DNA of 64,000 bases, from contig CM055881.1 in the NCBI GenBank assembly GCA_029582165.1, positions 40,582,655-40,646,654 of the forward strand, written 5' to 3'. How positions within the stretch are numbered: position 1 is the stretch's first letter; the number at the start of each line of letters is the position of its first letter. The position numbers and the translations under genes are program-made. This document shows, piece by piece, positions 35,438 to 49,054 of this stretch. The notes under the pieces were generated by a model. The model searched no databases. It was not told the origin of the DNA and was given only the letters and a program-made list of their open reading frames with translations. This DNA is from Portulaca oleracea. Its lineage: Eukaryota; Streptophyta; Magnoliopsida; Caryophyllales; Portulacaceae.

Positions 35438-38400
35438 TCAGAGGGAGAGACATTGTACGTTGTCAGGGATGTTCCGAGGCATTGGATGAGCATAAACGTA
35501 TCTCTGAGGACATTGTAATGATGGTCGCTGCTGAGCGGCGGCTGTAGTTGGATCGGAGGATGATGAGGAGGAGGATTCCGGCCCATCAGCTTGACTTCGG
35601 CCATGAAACCGAGCGAAACGGTTGATCACAGCAAATCTATCCAAGTCCTGGAGGTCCAGCCTGAAGTCCAGAATCGATGTCCTCTTGTCCAATCTAGCAA
35701 AAGTTGCGAAATAACAAAGTCAGGCAAGAGGAAAGCATTACGAGAACAAAATATACATTTAGAACATGCAAAGGTAGGGTGTAATGAGTAAGGATCGCTT
35801 TTTTCCCATCTGTGCCCTGAACCCTCTCCTTAAAGAGTCATAATCTATCAAGAATTTATAATCTAGACTAGAATATGCAAGGCATCTCATAGTTGTGCAC
35901 ATGAAATTCCCACATTACAATTGAACAAAGGATTTTAAGTCAGGCAAGAGAAGAGCAGTACAAGACCAAAGTACACATTAGATCATGCAAGGTGGGGCAT
36001 AACGAGTAAGAATCGCTTCTTCCCATCTGTGCCCCAAAAATGATCTCCATTCCCTCTCCTTAAAGAGCTATGATCTATCAAGAATTTATAATCTAGGCTA
36101 GAATACGCAATGCATCTTATAGTTGTGCATGTGAAGTGCCCACGTTACAGTCTTAATAACCACGTCACAATTGAACAAAGGATTTTTTGATGCTAATATA
36201 CTCAACTTAGGATATTGGACGCTAAAGTACTGACCGTTACTATTGGACGCTAATGTACCTCTACTTTCGCCATATTTTAATACACTCAACTTTGAGATAT
36301 TGAATGCTAACATACCAACCATTACTATGGATGCCAACACACCTCTATTTTCGCCAAAATTACCCTTTGTATACCAGAAAAACAAAAATCTAATATACTC
36401 ACCTTTGAGGATATTGCATGCCAATATTACCGACCATTACTATTAGACATCAATGTACCTCCACTTACGTCACATTTAATATACTAAACATAGAGAATAT
36501 TGGACGCTAGCATACCGACCATTACTATAGTACACCAACATACCTCTACTTACACCATATTTACCATTTCTATACCAAAAAGACAAAAATGAGATGCTAA
36601 TATTCTCAACTTTGAGGATATTGGACGCTAACATACCGACCATTACTATTGGACACGAATGTACCTCTACTTTCGCGATATTAATACACTAAATTTTGAG
36701 AATATTGGACGCTAACATACCGACAATTACTATTGGACGCCAACATACCTCTACTTCCGTCATATTTACCATTTGTATACCAAAAAGACAGATACTAATA
36801 TTCTCAACATTGAGGATAATGGACACTAACATACTGACCATTACCATTGGACGCTAATGTACCTCTACTTTCGCCATACATTAATACACTCAACTTTGTG
36901 AATACTGGATGTTGAACATTACTATTGGACGCCAATGTACCTCTACTTTCGCCATATTTACCCTTTGTATGCCAAAAAGGCAAAAACGAGATGCTAATAT
37001 ACTCAACTCTGAGGATATTGCATACTAATATACCGACCATTACTATTAGACGCCAATGTACCTCTACTTTCGCCATATTTAATATACTCAACTTTGAGAA
37101 TATTGGAGGCTAACATACCAACCATTACTATTGGACGCCAATGTACCTCTACTTCCCCAAATTTACCATTTGGTAAGGAGATGCTAATATACTCCACTTT
37201 GAGGATATTGGACGCTAACATACTAACCATCACCATTGAACGCCAATGTACCTCTACTTTCGCCACATTTAAAATACTCGACTTTGAGAATATTGGACGA
37301 TAACATACCGACTATTACTATTGGACGCCAACGTACCTCTACTTCCACCATATTTACCATTTGTATACCAAAAAGACAAAAACGAGATGCTAATATTATC
37401 AATATTGGGGATATTGGACAATAAACATACCGACCATTACTAATGGATGCTAATGTACCTCTACTTTCGCCATATTTAATACACTCAACTTTGTTAATAC
37501 TAGACGCTGACCATTACTATTGGACGCCAACAAACCTCTACTTTCGCCATATTTACCCTTTGCTTACTAAAAAGACAAAAACGAGATGCTAATATACTCA
37601 ACTCTGAGGATATTGCACGCCAATATACCCACCATTACAGTTAGACGCCAATGTACCTCTACTTTCGCCATATTTAATATACTCGACTTTGAGAATATTG
37701 CACGCTAACATACCGACCATTACTATTGGACGCCAATGTACCTCTACTTTCCCCATGTTTACCATTTGTATACCAAAAAGACAAAAACAAGATGCTAATA
37801 CACTCAACTTTGAGGATATTGGACGCTAACATCATTACTATTGGACGCCAATGTACCTCTACTTTCGCCATATTTAATATACTCAACTTTGAGAATATTG
37901 AACGCTAACATACCGATCATTACTATTGGACACCAACGTACCTCTACTTTCGCCATATTTACCATTTGTATACCAAAAAGACAAAAACGAGATGCTAATA
38001 TTCACAACTTTGAGGATATTGGATGCCAATATACGGACCATCACTATTGGGCGCCCATGTACCTCTACTTTCACCATATCTAATATACTCAACTTTGAGA
38101 ATATTGGACGCTAACATACGGACCATTACTATTGGACGCCAACGTACCTCTACTTTCACCATATTTACCATTTGTATACCAAAAAGACAAAAAGGAGATG
38201 CTAATATACTCAACTTAAAGGATATTGGACGCAAACATACCAACCATCACCATTGGACGCCAATGTACCTCTACTTTCGCCATATTTAAAATACTCGACT
38301 TTGAGAATATAGGACGCTAACATACCCCGACCATTACTATTAGACGCCTACGTACCTCTACTTTCGTCATATTTACCATTTGTATATCAGAAAGACAAAA

Positions 38401-41400
38401 ATGAATTAACTGGCAATGTATCCGGTGGAAAGCTAACGTGGCGGTAGTAATATCTCCCAAACTAGTAATATTTGCCACCAAATCAGCGCTACACCGAGTG
38501 TACCACCACTCTTAGTTTAAAGAAGCGCATGAAGCGCAGAAATTAACCCACTGAAGCGCAAGGGCCAAGCTGTGCGCTTTTTTGCACTGAAGCGGAGCGC
38601 AATCGTGAAGTGTTCACTTTTCTGTGCTTTTTATTTTTAAAGCGGGAGGCACGACTTCATGCATATTTTCATCTATTCTTGGTTTTTGGGTTATCTTTTT
38701 TGGTCTTAGTTGCTGCTTGCTCCTATCTCATTTTCGTTCCTCCTATGTTAACCTTGTTGAAGTAAATATGTGTTATTTTTTGCTCTTATTTTCGGTTTGC
38801 AATGTTTTGCTGCTCAAATTTCTGTTTTTTCTCAATTTTGGTCATTTGCTGTTGAATTTCCCTCTTTGTGCGTAAAGCCACGCTTCGAGCCTGAATGACC
38901 CACGAGCTTATTTGCGCTAAACATTTTTTTTAACCTAAGCCGCCACTCAACTCATTCTAGGTATGCAGACAATAAATAGGGCCAAAGTAGAGTATATTAC
39001 TATACTGACGTCCAATAGAAGGATCCGTATTTAATCTCCAATACCCTAATGTTGAGTAATATTAGCGTCCAAAACTCTTGCCAGGAAAGTATCTCTCTAA
39101 AGTCGAAACAATGGACACTACTGCAGAGAGACCCATGGAAACCCCTAAAATCTCTTCTATATCGGGCAATTCTCTTTAATGATTTATTTTTCAGTATTTC
39201 CCTCATGAGAGTCAAAGCCACATGTAATAATTAATAATATGTTTCCATAAAGCCATCAAGTTCAATATTAACAGCACATAAATCCAATCTTGTTGCAGAT
39301 AAACCCCCCCCCCCCCCTTTCTTCCTTTCCTTTGGTGGGCGTTGGGGCGATAAAGAAATAGTAACCAGCATAAGGTTTTCAACCTAAGTAAATAGATGTG
39401 CATAAACAACTAGAATAATACATAAACCCTGAAGTTCAATATTAATAGCACATAAATCTCCATCATCAAGCATGTACCCATTTGCTTATAGAATGCAGCC
39501 GTTGATCCTGTGATCTTACGGAGGAATAATTCCTGATTGTCTTCCAGGGAGACCAACAGGATGTCCTATAGTTTTATTCTGTTACCTAATTCGATAGTCC
39601 TTCATATATTGATCTCATAAAAGTTCAGCATGGCTCCATAGAAAACCATGCAAATACACCAACAGAAAATGACCCGGACAGCTTAAACACATGGTAGTAG
39701 TTAACTGCCCATGAATTATTTTTATTAAATATTGTACCTTAATAGCTCATTTTCAAGCTCCTTTGCCCTACTCATGAAGTCTTCTACCACTTTTGCGTAG
39801 TGCTGATCACGTTCCGAGGTTTTTGACGTCCCACGCACACTGAAAGAAAATCCCTTATCAAGTCAGATTTTTCTATATTTTGCATCTTCTACCATAAAAA
39901 TCAATCATAGAATCAGCCCAACATTCAACAGGGAGAGAACCAAAATCAGAATAAGTGTCAAGCCTTACGGGTTTCCACTACTGGGATGAGCAGATGCATC
40001 GCTTTCTGGACAGCCAACTGAACTGCATGCATCACCTAATGCTGATCTTGCAAGAGAATACACGATAGTTTCATGGTTCGAACTTGCATCAAGTGAGAGC
40101 ACTGCAGGTGAAGGGGATGGAAGCACATGTTGCATAAGTTGAGTTGTCAGAGTGAGCCTCCTCTTTGGTCTATTTAACCGGGCCATATCATCATGGGCTT
40201 CAGTTCGATCTTCTACCTGGTAGATGAATGAGATTGTTAAAATCCTTGCTACTATCAGCAAATGTAAAGTGTATAGCATCACAGAACAGACGACTGCAGT
40301 AGACACCCACCTTCTCTACTAAGCAATTTGATGCCTTTGCCCAATCTACTTCAGCAGAGCTGCACACAAGTAAAATCACAGAATGATACAATGTTCTTGT
40401 GTAAAACTCTGGATAAAAGAAACTAGCGAGTTAACCTATTATTTCAAGAAATGTCATAAATTAGCAACGTCGACATTTCTGGCAATTCAATTAAGCACAA
40501 GTTATCAGTGGGATTCACCTCATATTTTGAAGCCCCGTGGATCCCTGTCTTACTTCCTTACTGAATGACAAAAGATCAGATGTAGCTGTCTTTCGTTTTT
40601 TGGGTCTGACCGAGGCTACAACTGAATGAGATACATGAGGGACCGACGCATCAACAGAAGAGATGCCCTCGCTGGGGACATTTACATTTGGAGCTTGGCA
40701 AGCATCAGCAGCTGGACTAGGGTCGGTGCTTGCATTAGCTAGCTGCAATGAATCAGATCCATCCGAATTGTTCGGAGGCATCCCACTTATAGACTGTGGA
40801 TCAACGTTCCTTGCCATAGGCACTCTTGGCATGCTATGCATCGACAGTGACTGTCCATTTTTGAAGGTTCTATACTGCTGAAACCACGAAGGGGCCATCT
40901 CTGGACTAATGCCACTATGATCAGCACTGCTTGTAACATTGCCAGTAGCTAGCTTTTGGGGATCATTGGGACCAAAAGGAAGCGTTTCTTGTGAAGCAAA
41001 AGTCCCATGCGCTAGTTGGAAGGGGGGAATTCTATTGCCTGGCTGAGGGGCAAGGTTAAGCATCTTATTGGCATCACCTGCAGAAACTGAGATCTGACCC
41101 ACAGATGGATGCCCAACCATATCATTCTGTCCACCTGAGGAATTATGTTCTCTCTGGCCTGTTATCTCTTGACTATCTGAAGCGAAAGTGTCACCAGTTC
41201 CCTTCAGTCTTTTTGATTCATGATGAATTATATCTGCCTCCACGCTCTTCATAGCTTGAGTTTGATGCAGCAAGGAGTAGCTCTGTTCTGCAGTTTTATT
41301 CGGTTTAATAGACTGGTTTTCAAAATCTCTTTGGCTAGCAGCAGAATTTGAAGGAGAAGCTTCTGATGGATGCTTGTCAATGGGTTCTTCCTCAGAACCA

Positions 41401-44400
41401 CCCAGTGTCTTCCCAGTGGGTTGTGCTTCTGAACCGGCTCTATTTGTATGATCCTGCTCGCCTGGCTGCTGCTGGGAGAAAGAACTTGTTCCAGGAACCT
41501 CATTTGGTTGAACTTGAGATTTTAGCGATTCAGCAGCTTCACGAGCATGGGTACCCGATAGATGGTGCTGAGACCACATAGTAGGAGACGACGTTGGCAT
41601 TTGATGCATAGAGGGTCTCAAACCAAATCGGTTCATACCCCTTCCAGATGCAAGACTATTCAATGAATTACTAATAGACTGCCTGCCCGTGACCTGGTCT
41701 TGTGAACCACCGGTTGGGCGATCAAGATAAGAGTGCTTGTCAAAAGGCAGAGAAGAATGATGATGCTGAAGAGGATTTCTCAGATAAGAAGAACCAGATG
41801 CCAACGGTCCGGATTGATTTTCCTTCAGATTCTGCAATGAACCACCAGCAGCCATACTACCAGATTTGTCATTTACAGAAGTGATTTGTGGCAATGCACG
41901 TGAAGACGAGGGGAATTGAGTAGAACCCAACCATGCATGCCCTTTGTCTCCTCTCTCAAAAGCTGCAAACCCTGAATTTGGAGAATCGACAGTTCCTGCA
42001 CCTTGAGAAGTAACACTGACATTTGAAGGTGCAATTCCTTGAGATGGAGGCGCTAATTGCAAATTAAAACCATGTGAGGTGGAAGACTGATTCTGCTGAT
42101 TAAGCTTAACAGCAGGTGCCATTTCAGACAATCCATTGCCGCCAGTAGAACTGAGATGGGAGACAGATGTTTGTTCCTCCGATTGATCAACCTTGTGAAG
42201 AAGTTCGAGCATGTTTTGACTGCAATAATAAGGAGGACAGATTAAACAACACAAGCTACTGTTAAGAAGTGAGAAATTGAATAAACAAGCCAAGCAACTT
42301 GGAAAAAAAAGGCCAGCACGTAAGATTTGTTGCTTCAGTGCCAATGATAGCCAGTTCACTATCTAGTTGGTCCCAATTCAGGAGGAAGAAACATCATCAA
42401 GCAGATTGATGCAAAGATTCTCCATTGCCAAGGTCTCCATGCAGTCAATGCATTGCACAGCACACAACTGATAACCCGGTGTGTTTTGCACGGCAATGTA
42501 ATGCAATGGACCTTGATTCATCACCCAATTGTGAAGATAGCAGTATGTTGCGTCACACGTTGATGCAGCTAACAATTAAGACGATATAAGTGCTAATAAG
42601 CAAAGTAACAATATCGTGGAGCTTTCATCCAGAAAAAAACAATATCCTGGAGCTATATCCATTTTCCCAGGAAAAAAAATTAATCAAACTAAGAAGAATC
42701 CAAGGCCCTCAAGCCCCTCTCTTTCTATGTACTCTAACCTCAGTTGAAGGCACTTTCAGCACTCCACATTCAAGAACTAATCCCCCTAACACCACTGCGT
42801 GAATAAGTTCACAAGTGAGACAAGGTGGCAAAATCAAAACAAAACCATTACCTCGGGGGCAGGTTTTGGCGCTGAGAAGGTACTTGACCAGATTTCCCAA
42901 AAGGCATAGATGTATTAGAGTATTGGCCCGGAGGAATACCACTAGATGAAACTCCATCTGCTATTTTAGAGCGTCCATGAAAAAATGCATGGCCCTGCAA
43001 TGAAAAAAAGACATAATGCTCTGTGGGTAACTCAAATTCAAGAATCACGCTGGTTACATATCTTTAAAATTAGAGCTTAACTGAGAGCTTACCTGTGTTT
43101 CATGACCTCTAAACCCTGAAGAAAGATGCTGAGGCATGGGTTGTGGCCGCAGAATTTGTTTTGAGGGAAAAGAAGAATGTTCATCAATATCCAAATCTCC
43201 CATTGGATGGTACTGAAACTTGCGAGTTACAGGCATTGGTTTAACCGCCTGCTCAGGTGGCTTCTCAATGCCCCCATGCGATCTTCCACGATTACCAGCA
43301 TCTGACCACGCATTCTCTCGCAAGCTGCCAGCTAGGCCATGATTTTGAATGCTGGATTGGTGGCTGTCATTGGAATTTTCCCCCACATCCCCATTTTCTG
43401 CATCATGCATATCAGAAGCCTCCAAAACAGGAGCTCCCTCATTCAAGGTATGCTGATCTTTTCCTGCGCCCTCAATTCCAAATTGTCCAGATGAATTGAC
43501 AGATTTCCAAAAATCAAGATGGCGGTTATCATGGAAGTTTTGTTTCGATTCATGGTTGACCAGATTGCGTGAATTTGGTCCAGCGGCATCATCCCGAGGA
43601 TTACCCACATTGACATTGTAGTTGGAAATCGACTCAGGCCTCTGTGTAGTACTACCAATTGCATCCATAGACATATGCCTATTATGTTCTCTAAGATGCA
43701 AGTCATCTTGATTTGCAGATCCATTTGCAGGTACTGATTCAATGAAATTCAAAGCATTGGGTCTGCCAGATGACTGTTCATTGTTGTCATGCAAAAATTT
43801 GCTCTGTTGATTGCTCAAGAAGCCAACATCAGCCTTAGAGAAGTCCCGAGAAGGGTTCGCATTTTCAAATGCCCAATGCTTCCCAGCCTGCGGCATCAGT
43901 TGACTTTCTGTTGGCAAACTTTGGCTAGGCTGATTCACAAATGGCTTTTGGAACCCAGAACTGTTAACGTAATTACTATTCGCATTGTTTGAGGCATTTC
44001 GGGTGTCCAGTGGTTGCTGAGACCTGTCGGTCCAAACTGACTGTTCTTGCACATTGTCTAGGCAAACTGCAGACTGTTTATTTCGAGACTGGGACCTGGT
44101 ATTTTGGTCATCTAACCCACTCCACTCCTCTTGCACCCCTGCTTCAGTACTGGAAGTTTCTGCCACCGCAGACTGCATAAGAGCACTCCAAGTTCCACTC
44201 AATAATGGGGGTCCATCGCAGAGGTCTGCGCTATCTGGTCGATTAGCTCCTCCAGTGCTCATAACCGAAGTCCCAAATGCTTCCCAAATGTTGTCATCAT
44301 TACCAAACAAGATCTTCTCTTCAGTTGGATCAAGACCCACATCGTCTTGTTTTGTAGTAGTGAGTGTTTCAGATTTCTCAGGTAACAATTGGAATCCATC

Positions 44401-45894
44401 AGCAGAATTCTGCCTCCCACTTTCTGACACTGGGGCATTCTTTTGTTCCATCTGATTGAAGCTACCGAAGTTTACCATATTTCCCAAACCTTGACCAGAA
44501 CCATGATCCAGAGAATTTCCCCCTGCTGATCCAGGTCTAGATATGGGTCCACCCTGCACACTGGCCTGCCCTGGCAGTGGAGCATACTGGTTATTACTAG
44601 GAAGGGGATTACTAGGAGCGGATACCTGTGGTACCCCAGGATTATCAAACTGGTTGAGAGCGAAACTATTAGCACTGCGGGAATTCGAGACTGGAACACC
44701 ATACAGAGAATTTGGACCTTGCTGAGTCAACCCCATGAAGCGCAGTGCTTGGCCTTGCTCGGGGGTCATCATAAACCCATTGGAATATCCTTGCATCGGG
44801 GAAGACAGTCCTTGCTGTGCCCAATTCACATTGCCAGCCATTGCCTGAGATGGCCAGGGATAATTGGATGCATCATACATGGGATTGCCGTTAATAGCAA
44901 GAGAATGCTGTCCCGCCATTTGATTAGGAAAGGTAGGAATCTGGTTCGCTATATTTCTTTGCATTGTTTCTAATTGATGCATTTGCCTCTGCCTCTGCAG
45001 ATCTTGCATTTGTTTCAGCATCAGATGCTGCGGCGTTGGATGTGCATCATTAGTGGCTACAGGTCTCTGCAGATCCTGCATTTGCTTCAGCATTAGCTGC
45101 TGCGACATAATCTGGGCATCATTAAACTGCTGCCGAGGCAAGGACTGCAGCATTCCCGGCTGCTGACCACTCATTTGCTGTTGGCCAGCAAAAAAATTGT
45201 AGTTCATTGGAGATTCCGAACTTCCGAAGCTCACAGGATGAGTTTGCGGTGAGCCACTCCTCTGCTGGGATTCAATAATACTCCTCTGCTGTGATTCAAG
45301 AAAAGAAAGACCCCTTGATGTCAAACTGTGCCTATCAGGTCCAGCATCCACCCCCAGAAAATTTGTTTCATTCTGTCTTGAATGGGCAACTTGAGATGTA
45401 TGCATAAATCCATTCAAGTTCAACTGAGGTGGGTGTGCAGAATTCTTCAGCGGTTCGGGCCTCAAACTCGACTGTGTAGAGTTCAACCCATAGGGACCCA
45501 ACGAGAACTGATTGCCTCTCTCTATACTTTCTACACAACAGCAAAGGGGGCACGATGAACGAACATTAAAAATGGTGCAATGCATCAGGAAAACATACAG
45601 GCACACGACAATTTAACAAAAACATGCAATACAGCAAAAATGAATGTAAAGAGCAGGTTCCTAACAGTGAATTTTTTGAAAGGGGGGACGGTCAAAAGTA
45701 CCTGAGTGTTGTGCACTATAATTCTTGTGACTAGAAGTTAAATGTCCGCCTATTTGTCTCTCACTTCCCGCAAATGAATTATTATTGAACACTGGCCAGC
45801 TTCCCTCCACAAGTTGTGTGTGCCGTTGATCCTGTGACAAGCTTCCTTGCTCAAAGAAATTGTGAACTCTATCACCAACGTCGTTTCCAGGCAT
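35438..45894 (-). CDS. Large Gln/Ser/Asn-rich 'dentin sialophosphoprotein-like' plant protein
   Basis: Eight coding exons: 45894-45702, 45530-43093, 42994-42852, 42219-40519, 40359-40311, 40216-39969, 39839-39738 and 35693-35438. All phases agree and give 1709 residues. The protein is mostly disordered, rich in Gln, Ser, Asn, Pro and Met. An internal repeat near residues 220-270 (LMLKQMQDLQR, twice) and a doubled ESQQRS are visible. A basic stretch near 1470-1480 (RPKKRKTA) may be a nuclear signal. The C-terminus is the ordered part: a coiled-coil-like segment (HYAKVVEDFMSRAKELENELLRLDKR) then VINRFARFHGR and CPQRYVYAHPMPRNIPDNVQCLSL. It resembles the Arabidopsis proteins annotated dentin sialophosphoprotein-related (At5g07980 group). 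The function is unknown to me; that name reflects composition only. The last intron, 4044 bp, holds a large tandem array. Confidence 0.9.
35724..36185. repeat. Direct duplication of about 230 bp at the edge of the 4 kb intron
   Basis: The segments at about 35724-35936 and 35937-36185 are diverged direct copies. Shared words in order are GAGTAAGRATCGCTT, CCCATCTGTGCCC, CCTCTCCTTAAAGAG, ATCTATCAAGAATTTATAAT, ATAGTTGTGCA and ATTGAACAAAGGATTT. The copy junction abuts the start of the dimeric array. Confidence 0.85.
36190..38400. repeat. Satellite-like tandem array with a dimeric unit of about 200 bp, inside an intron
   Basis: About eleven head-to-tail units of 190-208 bp. Each unit has two monomers that share a core (ACCGACCATTACTATTGGAC, then GTACCTCTACTTTCGCCATA). 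Type A (about 85 bp) continues TTTAATATACTCAACTTTGA. Type B (about 115 bp) continues TTTACCATTTGTATACCAAA and AAGACAAAAACGAGATGCT. The A-monomer GTACCT word falls near 36255, 36455, 36660, 36858, 37058, 37248, 37452, 37649, 37850, 38057 and 38265. Reading frames on both strands through the array are a by-product of the regular unit. It lies within the last intron (35694-39737) of the DSPP-like gene. Confidence 0.93.
38515..38935. other. Probable insertion in the 4 kb intron (GAAGCGCA-rich)
   Basis: The left part has repeated GAAGCGCA words and an inverted GTGCGCTT; the right part has CACGCTTCGAGCCTGAATGA and TTTGCGCT. The T-rich middle contains an open frame (38624-38875) of hydrophobic residues without a start context or homology I can see. 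It looks like a repeat-derived insertion of unknown class. Confidence 0.4.
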
Positions 45895-48100
45895 AGATTA
45901 TTTAGTTGGCAATGTTACCACCGCTTAAATAGGTGTCAACCATAGCATTGTCTGATGCAAATACAAATGATCAATAATTTTCTCATTCTCAAGATGTAGT
46001 CATATAGGAGTAAATGTCAAGCACATGAGTAACATTGCTCTCAGGACCATGTTCAGATGCAGACTTGTTATCGCCAACATTAAATCCTTATTATTTTGTG
46101 CCACCATTGCAGTATTTGAACAAAACCAAGACAAGAGGTGTGAAATGAACACGCAAAACCAAACGAAAGAAAATTCATACAGACAAATTTATATAAATTC
46201 CTTCTCTTCATTCTTTCCATTTGGGGTATCATAAGGTTTTATTCCCATATCTCAAAAGCAGCACAAGTTCATCTCCATTTTTCATCAAATGCATCCAATG
46301 ATCTCTTTCAAAGCAAACCCATTATTTTTCTAGGTTAACCACTTACACCTTAGAAGCAATTAAGAATGACAGAAGCAAGTTTGCACTCCACATCAACCAT
46401 TCACTGCCGTGAACTGAAGTTACACACAATTTGAAATCCATTTTACGACATTAACCAAGCAAGCAACGAAAAGCACCCTATTAAAAATACCAAAAAAAAA
46501 AAGGAACTCTCCTTTTAAAATTTTGGATGCATTTATAACCATCCATACAGTTGTAGAAGAGTGTAATCTCCACAAAGGGGAATTTTCTTTTTAATTAAAG
46601 CATAAGCAGGCCGCCCACCACTAACTAGGCCCTATCTCAAGGGTATCACCAGCAAGACCGAGGTAAAGTACCATATATAGGAACATATATATATACACAC
46701 ACATATATACACATACATACATATATATATACACACACACATATAGGTACAGACACACCTATGTGTACACACATATACATATATGTATGTAAGCGTATCC
46801 TACAAAAATTTACATCCCTTGAAACTATCCATAAAATCTAGCACAACAAAAGAGAAAGGGCTAAACTTCCAGCAAATCCAACATCAGATACTGAGAAACA
46901 TATGCACTGACATGCACGTAAAGTGCACACATAATGAATCATAACATGTTTTACATTTTGAACCGGAGAGGGTTGTGTTTGGATGAAAATAGTCATGAAT
47001 CGTTTTAATGTCAGCATTCTATGACTACTAATTGCTAAAACCACTTCTTTATGCAATTCATGTGTTTTCCAGCTGTTTGAGAGTGCCCAAAGAGTGTCGG
47101 AGAGTGTCAATGTCCGATGCATGTCCGTCATAGATTCGCACAGCAAATAGGAATATCCTTACTTAATAGCTTTCTCCAAAAGTTCAGAACACAACGCTGC
47201 TTTGTGAAATGACATCATTAACTACAAACTGATCAATAACTCTACCTCTACAATTCGAACCATTAATAGCATCTCAAATGTTCCTTGAAAAAGCAACAAT
47301 CACTCTCCATTACACCTCCAAATTAATGAAGGATCCTACATTCCATACCCATCACCAAAACTTTTCTTACGCTCCTAAGATTCACACACCGGCAAAAGGA
47401 CCGAAAACAATTCCATCAAACAACCAATCAATGCTACATTACCGTTCCCATACACCGCCTCGCGAACAACAAACTCAATAATCAAGGCAACAAAATCCTG
47501 CTATATGACACTCATTTCAACACCAACAACACTAATAATCACAAAAACAGATGAATCCCAATTCCCCACTTCCTCACTCCCCAACATTCCAAACAATTCT
47601 AACATTCACACCACAATTCAACCCAACAAAACCACAAAAACAACCCCCAAACCCAAAATCCCCAAACCCAAAAACAAAGATCAAGAATTCCACCAAAAAC
47701 ACAACAAAGCACACATTCTCACCCCATCAACAGCACAAAAAACCCCACCGTAACCACTCCCGAAGCAAACAACCCCGTCAGACAGACCCAAATCGAGGGT
47801 TCCAACACGAATGCACAAAGAGACCTAAAATTAGGGTTTCACAGAAATCAACTTACAGAATCACCCTCCGAGAAGCCTTGCCCAGACAGATTGGAAATCG
47901 AATTGGGAGAAGAGAGTAGAAGGGTGTGTGCAGAGTTGAAGAAGAAGAGTGATGAATCGAGGAGAGAATTCAATTCAGCATCTGGGGTTTGTGCTCGAAA
48001 GATGAAGAAAGAAGAAGAGAGAGAAAGAGAAATAAAAAGGGGGGAAGAGAGAGAGAGAGAGGGCTGTTGCAGAAAGATAAAGTGATGCGAAAGTGTGCGA
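45895..48100 (-). promoter_or_regulatory. DSPP-like gene 5'UTR with a 1.9 kb leader intron
   Basis: A donor (TTCT|GTAAGTTG, exon ending 47857) and an acceptor (CATCAG|, exon starting 45951) define a leader intron 47856-45952. The first leader exon lies from about 48100 to 47857 and is GA-rich on one strand (GAGAGAGA near 48050). The intron holds a TA/CA microsatellite and a long A/C-rich stretch (about 47480-47760). Confidence 0.65.
46684..46790. repeat. Compound (TA)n/(CA)n microsatellite
   Basis: Alternating ATATAT and ACACAC runs extend over about 100 bases in the leader intron of the DSPP-like gene. There is no other content. Confidence 0.9.
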
Positions 48101-48863
48101 AATTTTCAACGAAGAAGCACGCCATAGGCTCGATCTGGGTTTGGGTCAACCGAACCTCCATCTTTTGGGACTTTCCAACTCTTTTTTGGGGTGATTTATT
48201 AATTACATCCCTTTATCAAAAATTTGAAGAAAAAAAAAAGAAAAAACCCAATAACGTTCCCTCTCTTAAATAAAAATTTAAAAATAATTCAGCACGGAGA
48301 TTATTAGAATTGGGATCCTAACTCGAATTTAGACCTGTCAATACGTGCATGGCGAATGGATTATGGCATTTCAGATATCGGGTTGGTATATTTCGGCCAG
48401 TAAATACGAGGCCAGTATTAGGTTGGGTCGGGTTCTGGTCACACTTCTTTTCTTAGCCACTTACAACTAATAAAATTGATTATAATTGGTCAAAGACACA
48501 TGTGAAAGATATCATTCCATTCCAAATTCGACCACCACGATATGTCATAGTTGTATAGACATATTACTATACACCCAATGGACAAATTTTGGCAATCTTC
48601 AAGCCTACAAGTATTATGTGGTTTACGTCAACAATCCACAAATAACGGTACTTATGAAATATATAGGGTCTTGGATTGTTAATATACTGAACTTTTAGGG
48701 TATTGAACAATAATGCACTGAACTTTGACCTTTGACAATAATACACTATTTTACTGAAAGAAAGGAGTGAGTGACAGTTTTAGGGTTTTGTTTTGGTCAT
48801 TTGTTATTTGATTATTTCATTTGTATATGTCTCTCTACGCATAACTTTCCAAAGGCACCCAAT

Positions 48864-48971
48864 TAGAGTTGGCAAAAACTGACCCGCCCCGAGACCGATC
48901 CGGGTTTCAAACTTGAAATGTAACAAACTTGGAATACGGGGCAACCCGACCTGCCCGAATTGACAGGTCTA
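48864..48971. mobile_element. hAT-like MITE, 108 bp, perfect 8 bp TSD
   Basis: The ends are TAGAGTTGGCAA and TTGACAGGTCTA. The flanks are CACCCAAT at 48856-48863 and 48972-48979, an exact 8 bp duplication. The internal sequence matches the 126 bp copy at 5790-5915. Confidence 0.88.
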
Positions 48972-49054
48972 CACCCAATATTTTACTTTTGGGCCTTAAT
49001 TTTCATGAAACGAGCTCATTTTTTTCCACAAGGCCAAAGTAGACAAAACACTTA

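Noticed and set aside
36243..38289. Series of 60-95 residue open frames on both strands with repeated words (SILNMAKVEVHWRPIVM, RTSTFTIF)
   Set aside because: They are translations of the tandem array unit. They overlap on both strands, start at the same repeat word and lie in an intron; not a repeat-protein gene.
36190..38400. CRISPR-like array
   Set aside because: Units of 85 and 115 bp without unique spacers in a plant nuclear intron; a tandem satellite-like array.
38624..38875. Hydrophobic 83-residue frame in the 4 kb intron
   Set aside because: T-rich DNA gives Phe/Leu-rich translation by chance; no start context or homology, and it lies in an intron.
46684..46790. Matrix attachment or origin-like AT-rich site
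   Set aside because: Simple TA/CA microsatellite; no further evidence.
47551..47919. 122-residue Pro/Lys/Thr-rich open frame
   Set aside because: The DNA is a low-complexity A/C-rich stretch in the leader intron of the DSPP-like gene, with no conserved pattern.
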